From: Leptobacterium flavescens
Lineage (GTDB): Bacteria > Bacteroidota > Bacteroidia > Flavobacteriales > Flavobacteriaceae
Direction of reading: 5' to 3'
Assembly (NCBI RefSeq): GCF_010671605.1
Contig: NZ_JAABOO010000003.1
Location: 124,001-188,000, forward strand
Length of the DNA: 64,000 nt
Positions 45,100 to 54,647 of the stretch are shown one piece after another. Position 1 is the first letter of the stretch; the number at the start of each line of letters is the position of its first letter. A program made the position numbers and the translations under genes. The notes below the pieces were generated by a model. That model was not told the DNA's origin, ran no database searches, and was given only the letters and a program-made list of their open reading frames with translations.

Positions 45100-45887
45100 A
45101 ATGTAAAGAAATAGAAAGCAGGCTTATAGATTTTATAGACCGGAATCTGGATGACAGATCTTTTAAGGAAACTGAAGATCATCTGGAACAATGCACGGGT
45201 TGCCGGGAGGCACTGGAAGAGTTTAAAACTATCTTCTGCGCCATAGATAATGCGTATCAGGAAGTTTCGGATCCGCAACTGAGAGCCGATTTTGAAAAGA
45301 TGCTGGAAAGAGAAAAAGAGCTGGTACCAAACCAGGAATTTCCTTCTTTTTACAGCAAGGAAAGAAATTCCCGAAGACCGTTTTTGCAGCTGGCTGCAAG
45401 TATTGCTCTTATATTGATGAGCTATTTTTTTGGGAAATATCAGGATCAGGAAGAGCATACCCAGGAAGTAGCCGATCTGGAGAAGGAAAAAACAGAATTG
45501 AAAACCGAGATGACCATTTCGATGATAGAAAATGGATCGGCAAGTAAACGATTACAGGCGGTCAGTTATGCAGGGGAATTTCAGGAGCCCGGAGATGAGA
45601 TCCTGCAAGCCCTTACAGGAAAGATGTTTAATGATGAACACGTTAATGTTCGCCTGGCAGCAGCGGAAGCTTTAATGCGGTTCTCAGATTCGCAGGAGGT
45701 GAGAAAAACACTTATAGAAGCCCTGGAAAAAGAACAGGATCCAAGCATGCAGATAGAGCTTATACATATGCTGGTAGAGATAAAGGAAAAAAGGGCCGTT
45801 CCTGTTATGAAAGCCCTTTTACAGAAGGAAAGCACCGCCAGTTATGTAAAAGAACAACTGAATATCAGCCTGGAGATGTTGATTTGA
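45096..45887 (+). CDS. Membrane anti-sigma factor with zinc-binding and HEAT-repeat domains
   Basis: 263 residues from a GTG start overlapping the sigma stop. The N-terminus has the ZAS pattern His-x3-Cys-x2-Cys (EDHLEQCTGCREAL), then one membrane helix near residues 102-117, a coiled coil, and periplasmic HEAT repeats from residue 150 (ASKRLQAV; HVNVRLAAAEALMRF; SMQIELIHMLVEI). It should hold the sigma factor at the membrane until a periplasmic signal is perceived; HEAT repeats suggest protein-protein sensing. Confidence 0.87.
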   Translation: MKCKEIESRLIDFIDRNLDDRSFKETEDHLEQCTGCREALEEFKTIFCAIDNAYQEVSDPQLRADFEKMLEREKELVPNQEFPSFYSKERNSRRPFLQLAASIALILMSYFFGKYQDQEEHTQEVADLEKEKTELKTEMTISMIENGSASKRLQAVSYAGEFQEPGDEILQALTGKMFNDEHVNVRLAAAEALMRFSDSQEVRKTLIEALEKEQDPSMQIELIHMLVEIKEKRAVPVMKALLQKESTASYVKEQLNISLEMLI

Positions 45888-45905
45888 GAATATTAAAAAA
45901 GAAGG

Positions 45906-46646
45906 ATGAAAAAAATAGCGATCATAGGATGTTTTTTAACGGTAATCGTCGCTTTCGGACAGGGCAATTACAGAGAATCTCTGGAAGGGATCAAGAAGGT
46001 AAAGATAAACTCTGCACCGAAGGTTATTATAAAGGCACATTTGGGAAATGAACTTCTTATCCCGGAGGGATCACTTAAAAAACCGGGAAACACAAAAGGA
46101 TTGAAATCGGTGTTCTCGGGGATCGAAGACAATACAGATCTGGGATTAAGGATAGAAAGAGAAGGAAATGTACTCAGCATATTAAATTTAAGGGATATGC
46201 GGGGTCCCGACCTGCTTATTTACCTCCCCGAAACTATGGATATCTCCATACGGGGTCAGGATAATTGTGATGTACAGATCGAGGGTTTTAACGGAGAGAT
46301 TGAAGCCAGAACAAATCAGGGAACCATAGAAATTGAAGATGTCACCGGTCCGATCGTTGCAAATAGCAATTCGGGAGATATAAGGGTGATATTCGATGAG
46401 TTAAATCAGGCTTCTCCCATTTCTATTATCTCATCCGCAGGGAATATAGATGTAAGTCTCCCTTCGCATACTCCGGCCAGATTAAAACTCAGGGCAAATG
46501 CAGGAGATATTTATACCGATTTTAACCTCAAATTTTCTTCCGAAACTATATCGCGAAGGCAAACTTTAAGCGCAGAAATAAATAATGGCGGAGTACATAT
46601 TAATTTACTGGCCTCTTCCGGGAATATCTATCTGAGAAAAAAATAA
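45906..46646 (+). CDS. DUF4097-like exported protein
   Basis: 246 residues with a signal peptide (MKKIAIIGCFLTVIVAFGQ). The mature part is a right-handed beta-helix-like stack of short repeats (GEIEARTNQGTIEIEDVTGPIVANSNSG is typical DUF4097/putative adhesin sequence) and ends in GNIYLRKK. Periplasmic or surface-located. Third gene of the ECF cassette, 18 bases after the anti-sigma gene; it may be a target of the sigma factor or part of the signal-sensing pathway. It is homologous to the protein at 54648-55583. Confidence 0.85.
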   Translation: MKKIAIIGCFLTVIVAFGQGNYRESLEGIKKVKINSAPKVIIKAHLGNELLIPEGSLKKPGNTKGLKSVFSGIEDNTDLGLRIEREGNVLSILNLRDMRGPDLLIYLPETMDISIRGQDNCDVQIEGFNGEIEARTNQGTIEIEDVTGPIVANSNSGDIRVIFDELNQASPISIISSAGNIDVSLPSHTPARLKLRANAGDIYTDFNLKFSSETISRRQTLSAEINNGGVHINLLASSGNIYLRKK

Positions 46647-46732
46647 GCAATTGTAAATATGAATTTTTAAAAGGGAAATAAACTTCCCCGGGTATTCTAT
46701 TGCCCGAAAACAAACATTAAAACCAAGTAAAA

Positions 46733-48415
46733 ATGAAAAAGTATCTGCTAAAATTAAGCCTGTTCTTAACCGGGGTGATCCTGGGTTTTCAGGAACTTCC
46801 TGCTCAGGATGGAAAGAATACAGAAGCACAAATTGATCAGCTTTTTGCCAAATGGGACAAACCTGATAGCCCCGGAGCTTCGGTTGTGGTGGTAAAAGAC
46901 AACGAGACGGTTTATACAGGAGCCTTTGGAAGTGCCCAGCTGGAATACGATATTCCCATCCGCCCTAATACCGTATTTCACGTAGCTTCCATATCCAAGC
47001 AATTCACCGTTTTTTCGATCTTGTTATTAGCTGAAGAAGGAAAATTATCTTTAGATGATGAGGTGAGGAAGTATTTCCCGGAACTCCCGGAATATGGAAA
47101 GAAGATCACTTTAAGACATCTGGCCAATCACAGCAGTGGTCTTAGAGATCAATGGGATCTTCTTATGTTGGCGGGATGGCGACTCGATGATGTAATTACC
47201 AGAGAGCATATACTAAAGGTAGTAAGCAGGCAAAAGGAACTGAATTTTAATCCGGGAGACAGGAATCTTTATTCCAATACAGGCTTTACCCTGTTGGCAG
47301 AAGTGGTTGCCCGTGTCTCCGGGAAGTCTTTTGCCCAATTTACAGAGGAACGTATTTTTAAACCCCTGGGAATGAAAAACACCCTTTTTTATGACGACCA
47401 CGAAAAGATCGTTAAGAACAGGGCTTATTCTTATCACGAGAAAGGAGATTATTTTAAGAAAAGTGTGCTGAGCTATGCCAATGTAGGGGCAACCAGCCTT
47501 TTTACTACAGCTGAGGACTTTGCCCAATGGGCACTGAATTTTGAGAATCCAAGGGTAGGGAATGAAGCCATAATTACACAAATGAATGAGCGCACCCGAC
47601 TCAATAGCGGAGGAGAAACAGGCTTTGCCCTGGGGCAGTTTGTCGGTACTTACAGAGGGGTGAAGGTAATAGCACATTCAGGTTCGGATGCAGGATACAA
47701 AGCTTATTTTATCCGCTTCCCCGATCATCATTTGTCAGTAGCTGTTTTCGGGAATGTCTCTTCCTTTAATGCGACCGGCAAAGCTTTGGAAATCGCCGAT
47801 GTTTATTTAAAGGATGTTTATCCGAAAGAAGAAAATGCCCGACGAAAAGCCTTTAAGCACAAGCGCAGGATCTTTACTAAACTCAACAGGCAGCAGCTGG
47901 AAAAATTTACCGGAAACTACTGGAACCCTGAAGACTGGTACAGGCGTGAGATCTTATTTAAAAATGATAGTCTTATCTATTCCAGACCGGGAGAAAATGA
48001 TACGCCTCTGGCTCCCATAAGTGAAAACGAATTTAAAATGATTGGCGATTCCGAGAATGTAAGCGTTGTATTTAATGAGAATGATAATGGAGAAGCCCGT
48101 ATGCAGGTCCTGGTTAACGATAGGGAGCCCATTAATTTCTACGCCTATGCTCCTGTAAACCCTAAAGAATATACCGGTACTTTTTACAGTGAAGAACTGG
48201 AAACATCGTACTCTCTTGTTGTGGAAAATGGGAAACTTATTATTAAGCACATTCGGTTAAGTGATATTGAACTAAAACCCATTAAAAAAGACCTTTTTAT
48301 AAGCGATCACAATAAATACCGGCAAATCGAATTTGTAAGAGATAAAGCAAATAGAGTTACAGGATTTAAAGTCTATAACTTCAGGGTAAGAGGGCTTTGG
48401 TTTAAGAAGATGTAG
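46733..48415 (+). CDS. Serine hydrolase of the beta-lactamase/PBP4* family
   Basis: 560 residues. Signal peptide to about residue 25 (QELPAQ). Class C-like catalytic domain: SxxK as SISK in HVASISKQFTVFS, YxN in LYSNTGFTL, and HSGSDAGY replacing KTG. The C-terminal ~190 residues are beta-rich, as in the periplasmic members of this family. Probably a D-aminopeptidase, esterase or transpeptidase-like enzyme. It lies 86 bases after the DUF4097 gene and may belong to the same transcript. Confidence 0.92.
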   Translation: MKKYLLKLSLFLTGVILGFQELPAQDGKNTEAQIDQLFAKWDKPDSPGASVVVVKDNETVYTGAFGSAQLEYDIPIRPNTVFHVASISKQFTVFSILLLAEEGKLSLDDEVRKYFPELPEYGKKITLRHLANHSSGLRDQWDLLMLAGWRLDDVITREHILKVVSRQKELNFNPGDRNLYSNTGFTLLAEVVARVSGKSFAQFTEERIFKPLGMKNTLFYDDHEKIVKNRAYSYHEKGDYFKKSVLSYANVGATSLFTTAEDFAQWALNFENPRVGNEAIITQMNERTRLNSGGETGFALGQFVGTYRGVKVIAHSGSDAGYKAYFIRFPDHHLSVAVFGNVSSFNATGKALEIADVYLKDVYPKEENARRKAFKHKRRIFTKLNRQQLEKFTGNYWNPEDWYRREILFKNDSLIYSRPGENDTPLAPISENEFKMIGDSENVSVVFNENDNGEARMQVLVNDREPINFYAYAPVNPKEYTGTFYSEELETSYSLVVENGKLIIKHIRLSDIELKPIKKDLFISDHNKYRQIEFVRDKANRVTGFKVYNFRVRGLWFKKM

Positions 48416-48773
48416 ATGGCTAATCGCCAGTATTAAGTACAAAGTATTGAGTAGTGAGTATAGAGAAGAGCGTCACTCTGTCTGCCGGCAGGTAGGTTCG
48501 AGCATCTCGACTGCGCTCGATACAGGCTCGTCGAGAAGTACGATTTACGATTTTAGATTTACGATTGTTGAATGTTAGATTCTCAATGTTCAATTTTCAA
48601 ATCAACTCATCTCCAAATTATCAATTCCAACAACTAACAACTGGCAACCAACAACTGACAGCTAACCAGCATAACAAACACTTTATCTGCTAAAATCCTC
48701 ACAACAAGGAAGATAATTGGATAAATCTTAAAAATGACCTAAATTATAGGAGCTAATCCAATATTTTTCAATC
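48416..48773. repeat. Repeat island with palindrome module and heptad-phased DNA
   Basis: Directly after the hydrolase stop come 7-mers GTACAAA, GTATTGA, GTAGTGA, GTATAGA (48438-48465), a CTGCCGGCAGG palindrome (48483-48493), and a 44-bp short form (48497-48540) of the 77-bp module, lacking a 32-bp internal segment. From 48541 to about 48680 the DNA again divides into drifting 7-mers (CGATTTA, CGATTTT, AGATTTA ... AACTAAC, AACTGGC). The last 80 bases hold the presumed promoter of the next gene; I see no clear consensus. Confidence 0.7.
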
Positions 48774-49595
48774 ATGCTTAAAACCGGCAAACCAATTTTC
48801 CTGTTGTTACTCCTTTTTTGCCTGAATTTTAATTATTCTCAGAATGTGGAAGGAGTATATCTGGCGTTCTATGAACGTGGAGATGATCTGACCAAGGCCA
48901 AGCAAAGTGAGCTGCGAACCAAGTTTAAAAAGAAAGACGCAAGGTATGTCTATAGTTTTTTAAAGGTAGAGAATATGCTTTACAATATCCGGGATCAGGA
49001 AGTAAAAGTGCGTTTTAATTATTACAAGGAGGACGGGAGTTTATTCGGATCTCCGGAAAAAACATATAAGATCCCTAAAGACTGGAAGCGCGTTGACCTG
49101 TGGACAGGCTGGGGTTATGCCACGACCAACAGATGGCAGGCCGGAAGGTATACGGTGAAGGCCATGGTAGAAGGCAGGCAAATTGCCCAGGGTATGTTCT
49201 ATATAGATAATACCAGTGAAAGCGGATACATAAGTAAGGTGAACCGGGTTCGTTTTTTTGAAGGTGGAGAAAAAGTCCCGGAAACAAAGAATTATGCAAC
49301 CGCATTTTCAAAAAGCACTTCCAGATCTATTTATACGGAAGTGAATTTTCCGAATGCCTATTACAATGTCAAGGACTGGAAAACCGATATTACCCTTCGT
49401 TATTACAAACCTGATGGCTCTCTTTTCGGTTCTCCTAAAATTAACCGTGTAATCCCTAAAACCTGGAAGTCTGCAAATGTATGGAGAGGCTGGGGATGGA
49501 CCAGCACCGGAAACTGGCCTTTGGGCAACTACAGGGTAGAAGTTTGGGACGGAGATACCATGTTAAGCAGCGGATACTTTACGATCAATAATTAG
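48774..49595 (+). CDS. Exported protein with a duplicated beta domain
   Basis: 273 residues with a signal peptide (FLLLLLFCLNFNYSQN). Residues 27-146 and 157-271 are two copies of the same domain, sharing YYKxDGSLFGSP, IPKxWK, a W-GWG core, and G-Y-V ending G-F-I-N. The internal similarity is high, so the duplication looks recent or strongly constrained. I do not recognise a named family. Possibly carbohydrate- or protein-binding, from the many Trp and Tyr residues. Monocistronic. Confidence 0.7.
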   Translation: MLKTGKPIFLLLLLFCLNFNYSQNVEGVYLAFYERGDDLTKAKQSELRTKFKKKDARYVYSFLKVENMLYNIRDQEVKVRFNYYKEDGSLFGSPEKTYKIPKDWKRVDLWTGWGYATTNRWQAGRYTVKAMVEGRQIAQGMFYIDNTSESGYISKVNRVRFFEGGEKVPETKNYATAFSKSTSRSIYTEVNFPNAYYNVKDWKTDITLRYYKPDGSLFGSPKINRVIPKTWKSANVWRGWGWTSTGNWPLGNYRVEVWDGDTMLSSGYFTINN

Positions 49596-49617
49596 ATGTG
49601 AGTAGTGAGATATCAGT

Positions 49618-49633
49618 CCCGATAACTATCGGG
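49618..49633. repeat. Palindromic repeat unit
   Basis: CCCGATAACTATCGGG, one change from the palindromes at 40952 and 41251, preceded by 7-mer-phased sequence (GAGTAGT, GAGATAT). It is the last repeat before the terminator of the 273-residue gene. Confidence 0.6.
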
Positions 49634-49660
49634 ATGAGTACAAGGAAGATAACCACACAA

Positions 49661-49694
49661 AAAACCACCATTCTTTAAACAGAACGGTGGTTTT
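49661..49694. terminator. Bidirectional terminator
   Basis: A 14-bp stem with one mismatch: AAAACCACCATTCT (49661-49674) and AGAACGGTGGTTTT (49681-49694), loop of 6. A or T runs flank it on each strand, and it separates convergent genes ending at 49595 and 49747. Confidence 0.75.
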
Positions 49695-49746
49695 ATATTT
49701 ATAGGTAGTGGATTCCCATTTGCATGGGAATGACAGTATCGTTTAA

Positions 49747-52700
49747 TTATTCAACTTCCACATAAGGTGCACCGGCATTTTTTAAGGCGGTTGCTACCTG
49801 CCTCATACTGTTTTTAGCAGCATCGAGTTTAGTTGACAAATTGTTTAACTGGTTATTAATGATCTCCAGGCTGCGTTTATGCGTAGCTGTAGGCCCGTAA
49901 GTAGATCGTTCTACTCCCCTGAAGATCGCGAACATCCTGTCGCCAACCGTAGGTCGGGTCTTTTCTCCTACCTGCTGCTTGGAAGTGTTGCCGTAAAGCT
50001 CCCTGCTGATATCCTGCAGGCTCTTATTAAGGTCGTATAACTGCTTATCAAGACCACCGGGATTTGTCTGAGCTCTTTCCAGTGCCTTTTGCATGGCAGC
50101 CACATTTTGCGTAGCTCTGTTCAGGCGAACATTTAATGCAGAACTTTTAGCGGTCGCTTCCTCATAGCTTCTCCAGAAATTAGCAGCTTCCTGAGGACTT
50201 GCTCCATCCAAAGCACCTTTTCTGAGAGGCACCACATTAAAGGAAACAGGCCCTGCCAGCTGACTTACCTGCCCGTCTACTTTTTTAGAAAGACTTACGC
50301 TGTATTTCCCGGGCGCTACCATAAATCCGCGAGCATCATTAGCAAGGTTACCGGCTGCAATTGCATCGGGAGCAGGGTATCTGAGATCCCAGGCCACACG
50401 ATGAAACCCGGCTTTTACAGGTCCGCTGATCCTTCTTACCACTTTTCCGCCGGCATCGGTTATCGTAAGGATGATCTCCGGTTTACCCTGGCTGCGTTCT
50501 GCCTCCACTTCATCCCATCCGGGGAAAGGAATATTGGCATTTTTGAGTTTCTTTTCTTTTTCCTGTCGTATTTCTTTTTTGGTTTTCAGACCGTCTTTTA
50601 AATGATAGGTAAATACCGCACCAAAGTCCGGATTCGGAGCCACAAAATGAGAAGCTCCCTGATCGCCTTTTATTTCATCAAAACTAATATCGGGTCTTTG
50701 GATATACCACCAGGCATCACGGGTAGAGAACAGGCTGGCTTCTTTGTTCAGCTCTGCTTCCGTAACTTCTCTCAGAGCGCTGTAATCGTCGAGTACAAAA
50801 AAGCCTCTTCCGAAGGACGCCCCGATAAGATCGTTCTCTCTTCTCTGGATCTGGATATCTCTAAAGGAAATGGTAGGAACTCCACCTTTGAGTTTTATCC
50901 ATTTACCTCCTCCGTCAATCGTAAAGTAGATCCCGAATTCGGTAGCCAGGAACAGCAGGCCTGGTTTTACATGATCCTGTACTAATCTCCATACCAGGGT
51001 GGTTTGCGGAAGATTACCACGGATGGACTGCCAACTGCGGCCACGATCTGTACTTTTAAGGATATATGGTTTAAAATCGCCGTATTTATGATTGTCCAGG
51101 GCTACATATACCGTATTGGCATCGTGCAGGTCTGCACGAATATCGTTTACAAATGCTGTAGCCGGTACTCCCGGAAGATTCCCTACATCTACCTTGCGCC
51201 AGTTAGCACCGCCGTCTTCGGTAACCTGAATGGTCCCGTCATCGGTTCCGACATAGATCAATCCTTCCTGTTTAGGCGATTCTGCCAGGGAAGTAATGGT
51301 GTTGTAATTAGACATGGCAAGGAAATCCCACGGAGCATCCCAGCTTTGTGTCCGTCCCATGATCGGAAGCTCAATACGCTCCTGATTTTTGGTCAGGTCG
51401 CCGGAAATAGCTTTCCATGAATCCCCTCGATTATCCGATCTCCACACTCTTTGAGAGGCGAAATAGATACGTTTGGGGTCATGTGGACTTACAAGAATAG
51501 GAGCATCCCAGTTAAAGCGCTCAAAATTCTCATTGGCTTCGGGCTGAGGTTGGATATCTATCACTTCTCCCGTGCTGAGGTCGATACGTGAAATATTTCC
51601 TTCCTGACGCTCTGCATACATAATATCGGGGTTCCCCGGTTCTGTTGCCGGCTGATGCCCGTCCCAGTTAAGTACGATCTTCCAGTCGGAGTTCTGTATC
51701 CCGTGCACATTATCGGTTCTCGAAGGACCTCCCTGGGTACTGTTATCCTGGGTACCTCCGTAAATATTGTAAAAAGGAGCACTGTCGTCTACTGCCATTT
51801 TATAGAACTGGGTTAACGGCAGGTTGTCTATAAAACGCCAGTTTTCAGTAAGGTCGAAACTTTCGTATAATCCTCCGTCCGTACCTACAAGAAGATAGTT
51901 GGGATCGTTCTTTTTAAAGGCGATAGCATGATTATCGGAATGTTTGCTTTCTTCTTTCATTCTGCGGAAAGTCTTCCCACCGTCATCGGAGATCTGCATA
52001 CGCACATCTACAAGGTATAGACGCTCAAACTGATGAGGGGAAGCATAAAGCTCCTGATAATAATGAGGTCCGGTTGCTCCTGAAACGGCGTCTGATCTTT
52101 TTTCCCAGGTGGTCCCTCCATCCGCAGAGCGATAAACTCCTCCGGTTCTTCTGTCCAGCTCAATAGCTGCATATACGATATCCGGTTTCTGAGGAGAGAT
52201 GGCCAGGCCTATTTTTCCCATTTGCGATTTCGGTAAACCATTGCTTAGTTTCTCCCAGCTGTTTCCTCCGTCGTCACTTCTGTGAATTCCCGATCCCGGG
52301 CCTCCACCCATATAGGCGGCAACTGTACGATGTCTTTGCCAGGTGGCTGCGTACAGCCTGTCCGGGTTTCTGGGGTCGATAAGAATGTCGGTTACTCCTA
52401 CCCACTCATCATCGCCTAAGGTTTTTTTCCATGTCTTTCCACCGTCTTCCGATTTGTAGAGTCCGCGATCTCCGCCCTTGTTCCACAGAGGTCCCTGGGC
52501 AGCTACCCAGATAATATCGGAATTCTCCGGATGTACAATGATCTTGGAAATATGTTCGGATCTCTTAAGTCCCATATTCTTCCAGGTCTTTCCTCCGTCA
52601 TCACTGCGATAAACCCCGTCACCGAAACCAATATGACGACCTCCGACATTTTCTCCGGTTCCGACCCAGATGGTATTGTAATTATTAGGATCGATGGTAA

Positions 52701-53019
52701 CGCTACCTATCGAATACACTTTTTGACTATCGAAGATGGGCGTCCAGGTGGTTCCTGAGTTGACAGTTTTCCATACTCCTCCCGAACCTACGGCTACATA
52801 CCAGATACTTTCGTTTTCGGGATGAATGGCAATATCTGCAATCCTCCCCGACATAAAAGCGGGGCCTATATTTCTTAGTTTTAATCCCGAAAAAGTAGTT
52901 TCGCTCAGAACACTTTTCTCAGCGTCTGCCGGCTTTTTACGGGAACGCTGAGCATAGGACTCGCTGCTGTACATAAGCAGGATACCTATGACAAGAAGAC
53001 GTGAAATAAATTTTCTCAT
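49747..53019 (-). CDS. Secreted sortilin/BNR-type beta-propeller protein
   Basis: 1090 residues with a signal peptide (LLVIGILLMYSSESYAQ). At least two propellers are built from Asp-box/VPS10-like repeats (GVYRSDDGGKTWKNMGL, GLYKSEDGGKTWKKTLG, GIHRSDDGGNSWEKL, GVYRSADGGTTWEKR). After residue ~780 comes an Ig-like segment (RRISGPVKAGFHRVAWDLRYP) and a helical tail. Often annotated as glycosyl hydrolase, but no sialidase-type active site is evident. Probably periplasmic or secreted; role unknown. It lies upstream of a LamG lipoprotein gene on the same strand order (66 bases apart). Confidence 0.88.
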   Translation of the reverse strand: MRKFISRLLVIGILLMYSSESYAQRSRKKPADAEKSVLSETTFSGLKLRNIGPAFMSGRIADIAIHPENESIWYVAVGSGGVWKTVNSGTTWTPIFDSQKVYSIGSVTIDPNNYNTIWVGTGENVGGRHIGFGDGVYRSDDGGKTWKNMGLKRSEHISKIIVHPENSDIIWVAAQGPLWNKGGDRGLYKSEDGGKTWKKTLGDDEWVGVTDILIDPRNPDRLYAATWQRHRTVAAYMGGGPGSGIHRSDDGGNSWEKLSNGLPKSQMGKIGLAISPQKPDIVYAAIELDRRTGGVYRSADGGTTWEKRSDAVSGATGPHYYQELYASPHQFERLYLVDVRMQISDDGGKTFRRMKEESKHSDNHAIAFKKNDPNYLLVGTDGGLYESFDLTENWRFIDNLPLTQFYKMAVDDSAPFYNIYGGTQDNSTQGGPSRTDNVHGIQNSDWKIVLNWDGHQPATEPGNPDIMYAERQEGNISRIDLSTGEVIDIQPQPEANENFERFNWDAPILVSPHDPKRIYFASQRVWRSDNRGDSWKAISGDLTKNQERIELPIMGRTQSWDAPWDFLAMSNYNTITSLAESPKQEGLIYVGTDDGTIQVTEDGGANWRKVDVGNLPGVPATAFVNDIRADLHDANTVYVALDNHKYGDFKPYILKSTDRGRSWQSIRGNLPQTTLVWRLVQDHVKPGLLFLATEFGIYFTIDGGGKWIKLKGGVPTISFRDIQIQRRENDLIGASFGRGFFVLDDYSALREVTEAELNKEASLFSTRDAWWYIQRPDISFDEIKGDQGASHFVAPNPDFGAVFTYHLKDGLKTKKEIRQEKEKKLKNANIPFPGWDEVEAERSQGKPEIILTITDAGGKVVRRISGPVKAGFHRVAWDLRYPAPDAIAAGNLANDARGFMVAPGKYSVSLSKKVDGQVSQLAGPVSFNVVPLRKGALDGASPQEAANFWRSYEEATAKSSALNVRLNRATQNVAAMQKALERAQTNPGGLDKQLYDLNKSLQDISRELYGNTSKQQVGEKTRPTVGDRMFAIFRGVERSTYGPTATHKRSLEIINNQLNNLSTKLDAAKNSMRQVATALKNAGAPYVEVE

Positions 53020-53084
53020 TTTGTTTTTGTGTTGGTTATTTTGAATGCCACATACGGGCTCTGCCCGGGTGACATATAAGTATC

Positions 53085-53963
53085 TTATTCAAGAATGCTG
53101 TGAACCCCGTTTTCCAGAGTGTAAAGCGTACTGATCTCTTTATCGGTCAGGCTTCGGTTAAAGATGGAAAGGTCATCCATGATCCCGATATATCCCAGTC
53201 CCAAATATATGTTAGACTGATCCAGCTCCCAGCTAAAGGGTGTTGCGATACCGGTTCGGGTTCCTTTTAACTCTCCGTTCATATAGAGGGATGCTTCCCC
53301 GTTTTCGGTATTCAGCCCTGAAAAATTGATCAGAATATGGGTCCATTCTCCTTTTCCGAAAGGCGGATTCTTAACTCCTGTAAGCCGATCGATAAAAATA
53401 GGATTCTCGTTGTCCGGACCTTCCGGATTCGGGTTCCATACATCTCTGTCACCGATAACTCCCAATCGGAAATCCCTCGGATTCTCCTTGGTGAAATCTA
53501 CCCAGATAGCAGCATCGTTATAGCTAACATCGGTAATCTGAATAGGATCGCAATAACCCGGTTCCAGATCAGTTTCCGGATCAAGGCTTAGCCAGAAAGA
53601 GATAGCTCCGCTCCAGTTATCCTTGCTGTAGGCAATGTTATTTGTACTCGGGTAATAGATATTTCCCGGACTCCTTTCAGTAAATAAAAGTCCGTCTCCA
53701 TAACGTCCTTTACCCTCAGTAATGCTGATATCGGGTTTGTGAAGACCTACTTTGGCAGAATCTCTCATTCTTCGGGAAGGAACCGTGTACATATGGGTGT
53801 CTCCCAGGGCAAAATCGGCATCTACTCCATTATCAAAAGAAGCATAGAGCGTAAGTGCCGCTTTAAGGTCGGCATTGGTCGTGTCCTTTTTACAGGAAAC
53901 CAATGATATTGCAAGTATAAAGCTGAAAAACGCAAGGCGTTTTATGGTTGGTATTTTAAGCAT
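53085..53963 (-). CDS. LamG/concanavalin-like lectin domain lipoprotein
   Basis: 292 residues. Lipobox LVSCKKD. A LamG-like jelly-roll domain covers residues 35-280 (ALTLYASFDNGVDADFALGD; GAISFWLSLDPETDLE; FGKGEWTHILINFSGLNTENGEASLYMNGELKGTRTGIA; GIMDDLSIFNRSLTDKEISTLY). Likely binds glycans at the cell surface. It precedes the BNR-repeat gene and is probably cotranscribed with it. Confidence 0.88.
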   Translation of the reverse strand: MLKIPTIKRLAFFSFILAISLVSCKKDTTNADLKAALTLYASFDNGVDADFALGDTHMYTVPSRRMRDSAKVGLHKPDISITEGKGRYGDGLLFTERSPGNIYYPSTNNIAYSKDNWSGAISFWLSLDPETDLEPGYCDPIQITDVSYNDAAIWVDFTKENPRDFRLGVIGDRDVWNPNPEGPDNENPIFIDRLTGVKNPPFGKGEWTHILINFSGLNTENGEASLYMNGELKGTRTGIATPFSWELDQSNIYLGLGYIGIMDDLSIFNRSLTDKEISTLYTLENGVHSILE

Positions 53964-54261
53964 GATGTTATAGTGTTTAATGATCTCTAAAAGAGCATTA
54001 AAGGTAAGGATTAATATATAAAATTTTTAGGGCGATTTGTGATATCCTGATTTGAGATTGAAGAATGCTGAGTTTAAAATTTTGAGGGTTTAATCATCAG
54101 TCGGATACACTTGTCACCCTGAGCGCAGTCGAAGGGAAAGGAGGATGTCTACCTTAAGTAGACGAGATGGTTCTTTACACCCCTCTTGTTTTCTCCCCTC
54201 CAGGGGAGAACAAAATCCTCAAAGGGACAATTTGTATAGCTTGAAAATCACCTCTCGGAAC

Positions 54262-54283
54262 CCCTGTATTCAGGGCTTTTTTT
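54262..54283 (+). terminator. Orphan terminator-like hairpin
   Basis: CCCTG (54262-54266), loop TATT, CAGGG (54271-54275), then C and seven Ts. No plus-strand gene precedes it, so it may end a small RNA or be incidental. Confidence 0.35.
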
Positions 54284-54304
54284 AGAGTGGTTAAACAAAT
54301 CGCC

Positions 54305-54455
54305 AAAAGTTGTTTAAGCTTTTTTCCTGAGTTGTTTAACTTCTCTTCTTAAACTGTTTAACCTTTTATTTTGAGATGAATAACAAATCTTAATGAGTTG
54401 AATAACATTTCTTTTTAAACTGAACAACAAGTCTCCGGGAGTTTATTTAACCCTT
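54305..54455. repeat. Degenerate tandem repeat, 21-23 bp unit
   Basis: About six diverged units, each beginning with a form of TTGTTTAAC or TTGAATAAC followed by a pyrimidine-rich or A/T-rich half: starts near 54310, 54331, 54355, 54377, 54398 and 54421. Two units contain TTAAAC at their end. No open frame of convincing length runs through it. Confidence 0.5.
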
Positions 54456-54543
54456 CCGTCTTTAACTGCGATATATATCTGAAATCGCAGATATAAAATC
54501 GTCAATCATATTCACCCCTCTTGTTTTCTCAATAAATAAAAAG

Positions 54544-54582
54544 AAAAAAACCCTCCAATCCGGCCGGGGCCTGAACAGAGGG
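54544..54582 (-). terminator. Rho-independent terminator of the second ECF cassette
   Basis: On the minus strand CCCTC pairs with GAGGG (54551-54555 with 54578-54582), with an inner GGCC/GGCC stem, followed by seven Ts (54544-54550). It lies 65 bases after the DUF4097-like gene. Confidence 0.7.
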
Positions 54583-54647
54583 GATTAATTGATTAAAGTT
54601 TACTTAATAATCCGGTTAGGGCTATGCTTTTGTTAAGTGTTGCTCTA

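Larger units (their letters stand above)
53964..54647. repeat. Repeat-rich intergenic region
   Basis: No gene in 684 bases. Contents in order: 7-mer-phased sequence about 54040-54105; a CCCT...AGGG palindrome with the TGAGCGCAGTCGA core (54117-54136); the 44228-type hairpin module (54163-54225) and a truncated copy of it at about 54516-54530; an orphan terminator-like hairpin at 54262; a degenerate 21-23 bp repeat (54305-54455); and the terminator of the DUF4097 gene at 54544-54582. Confidence 0.65.

Noticed and set aside
49747-53019. Glycosyl hydrolase or sialidase function for the BNR-repeat protein
   Set aside because: Only Asp-box propeller repeats are visible; the Arg triad and Tyr/Glu pair of sialidases are not recognisable, so I name it by fold only.
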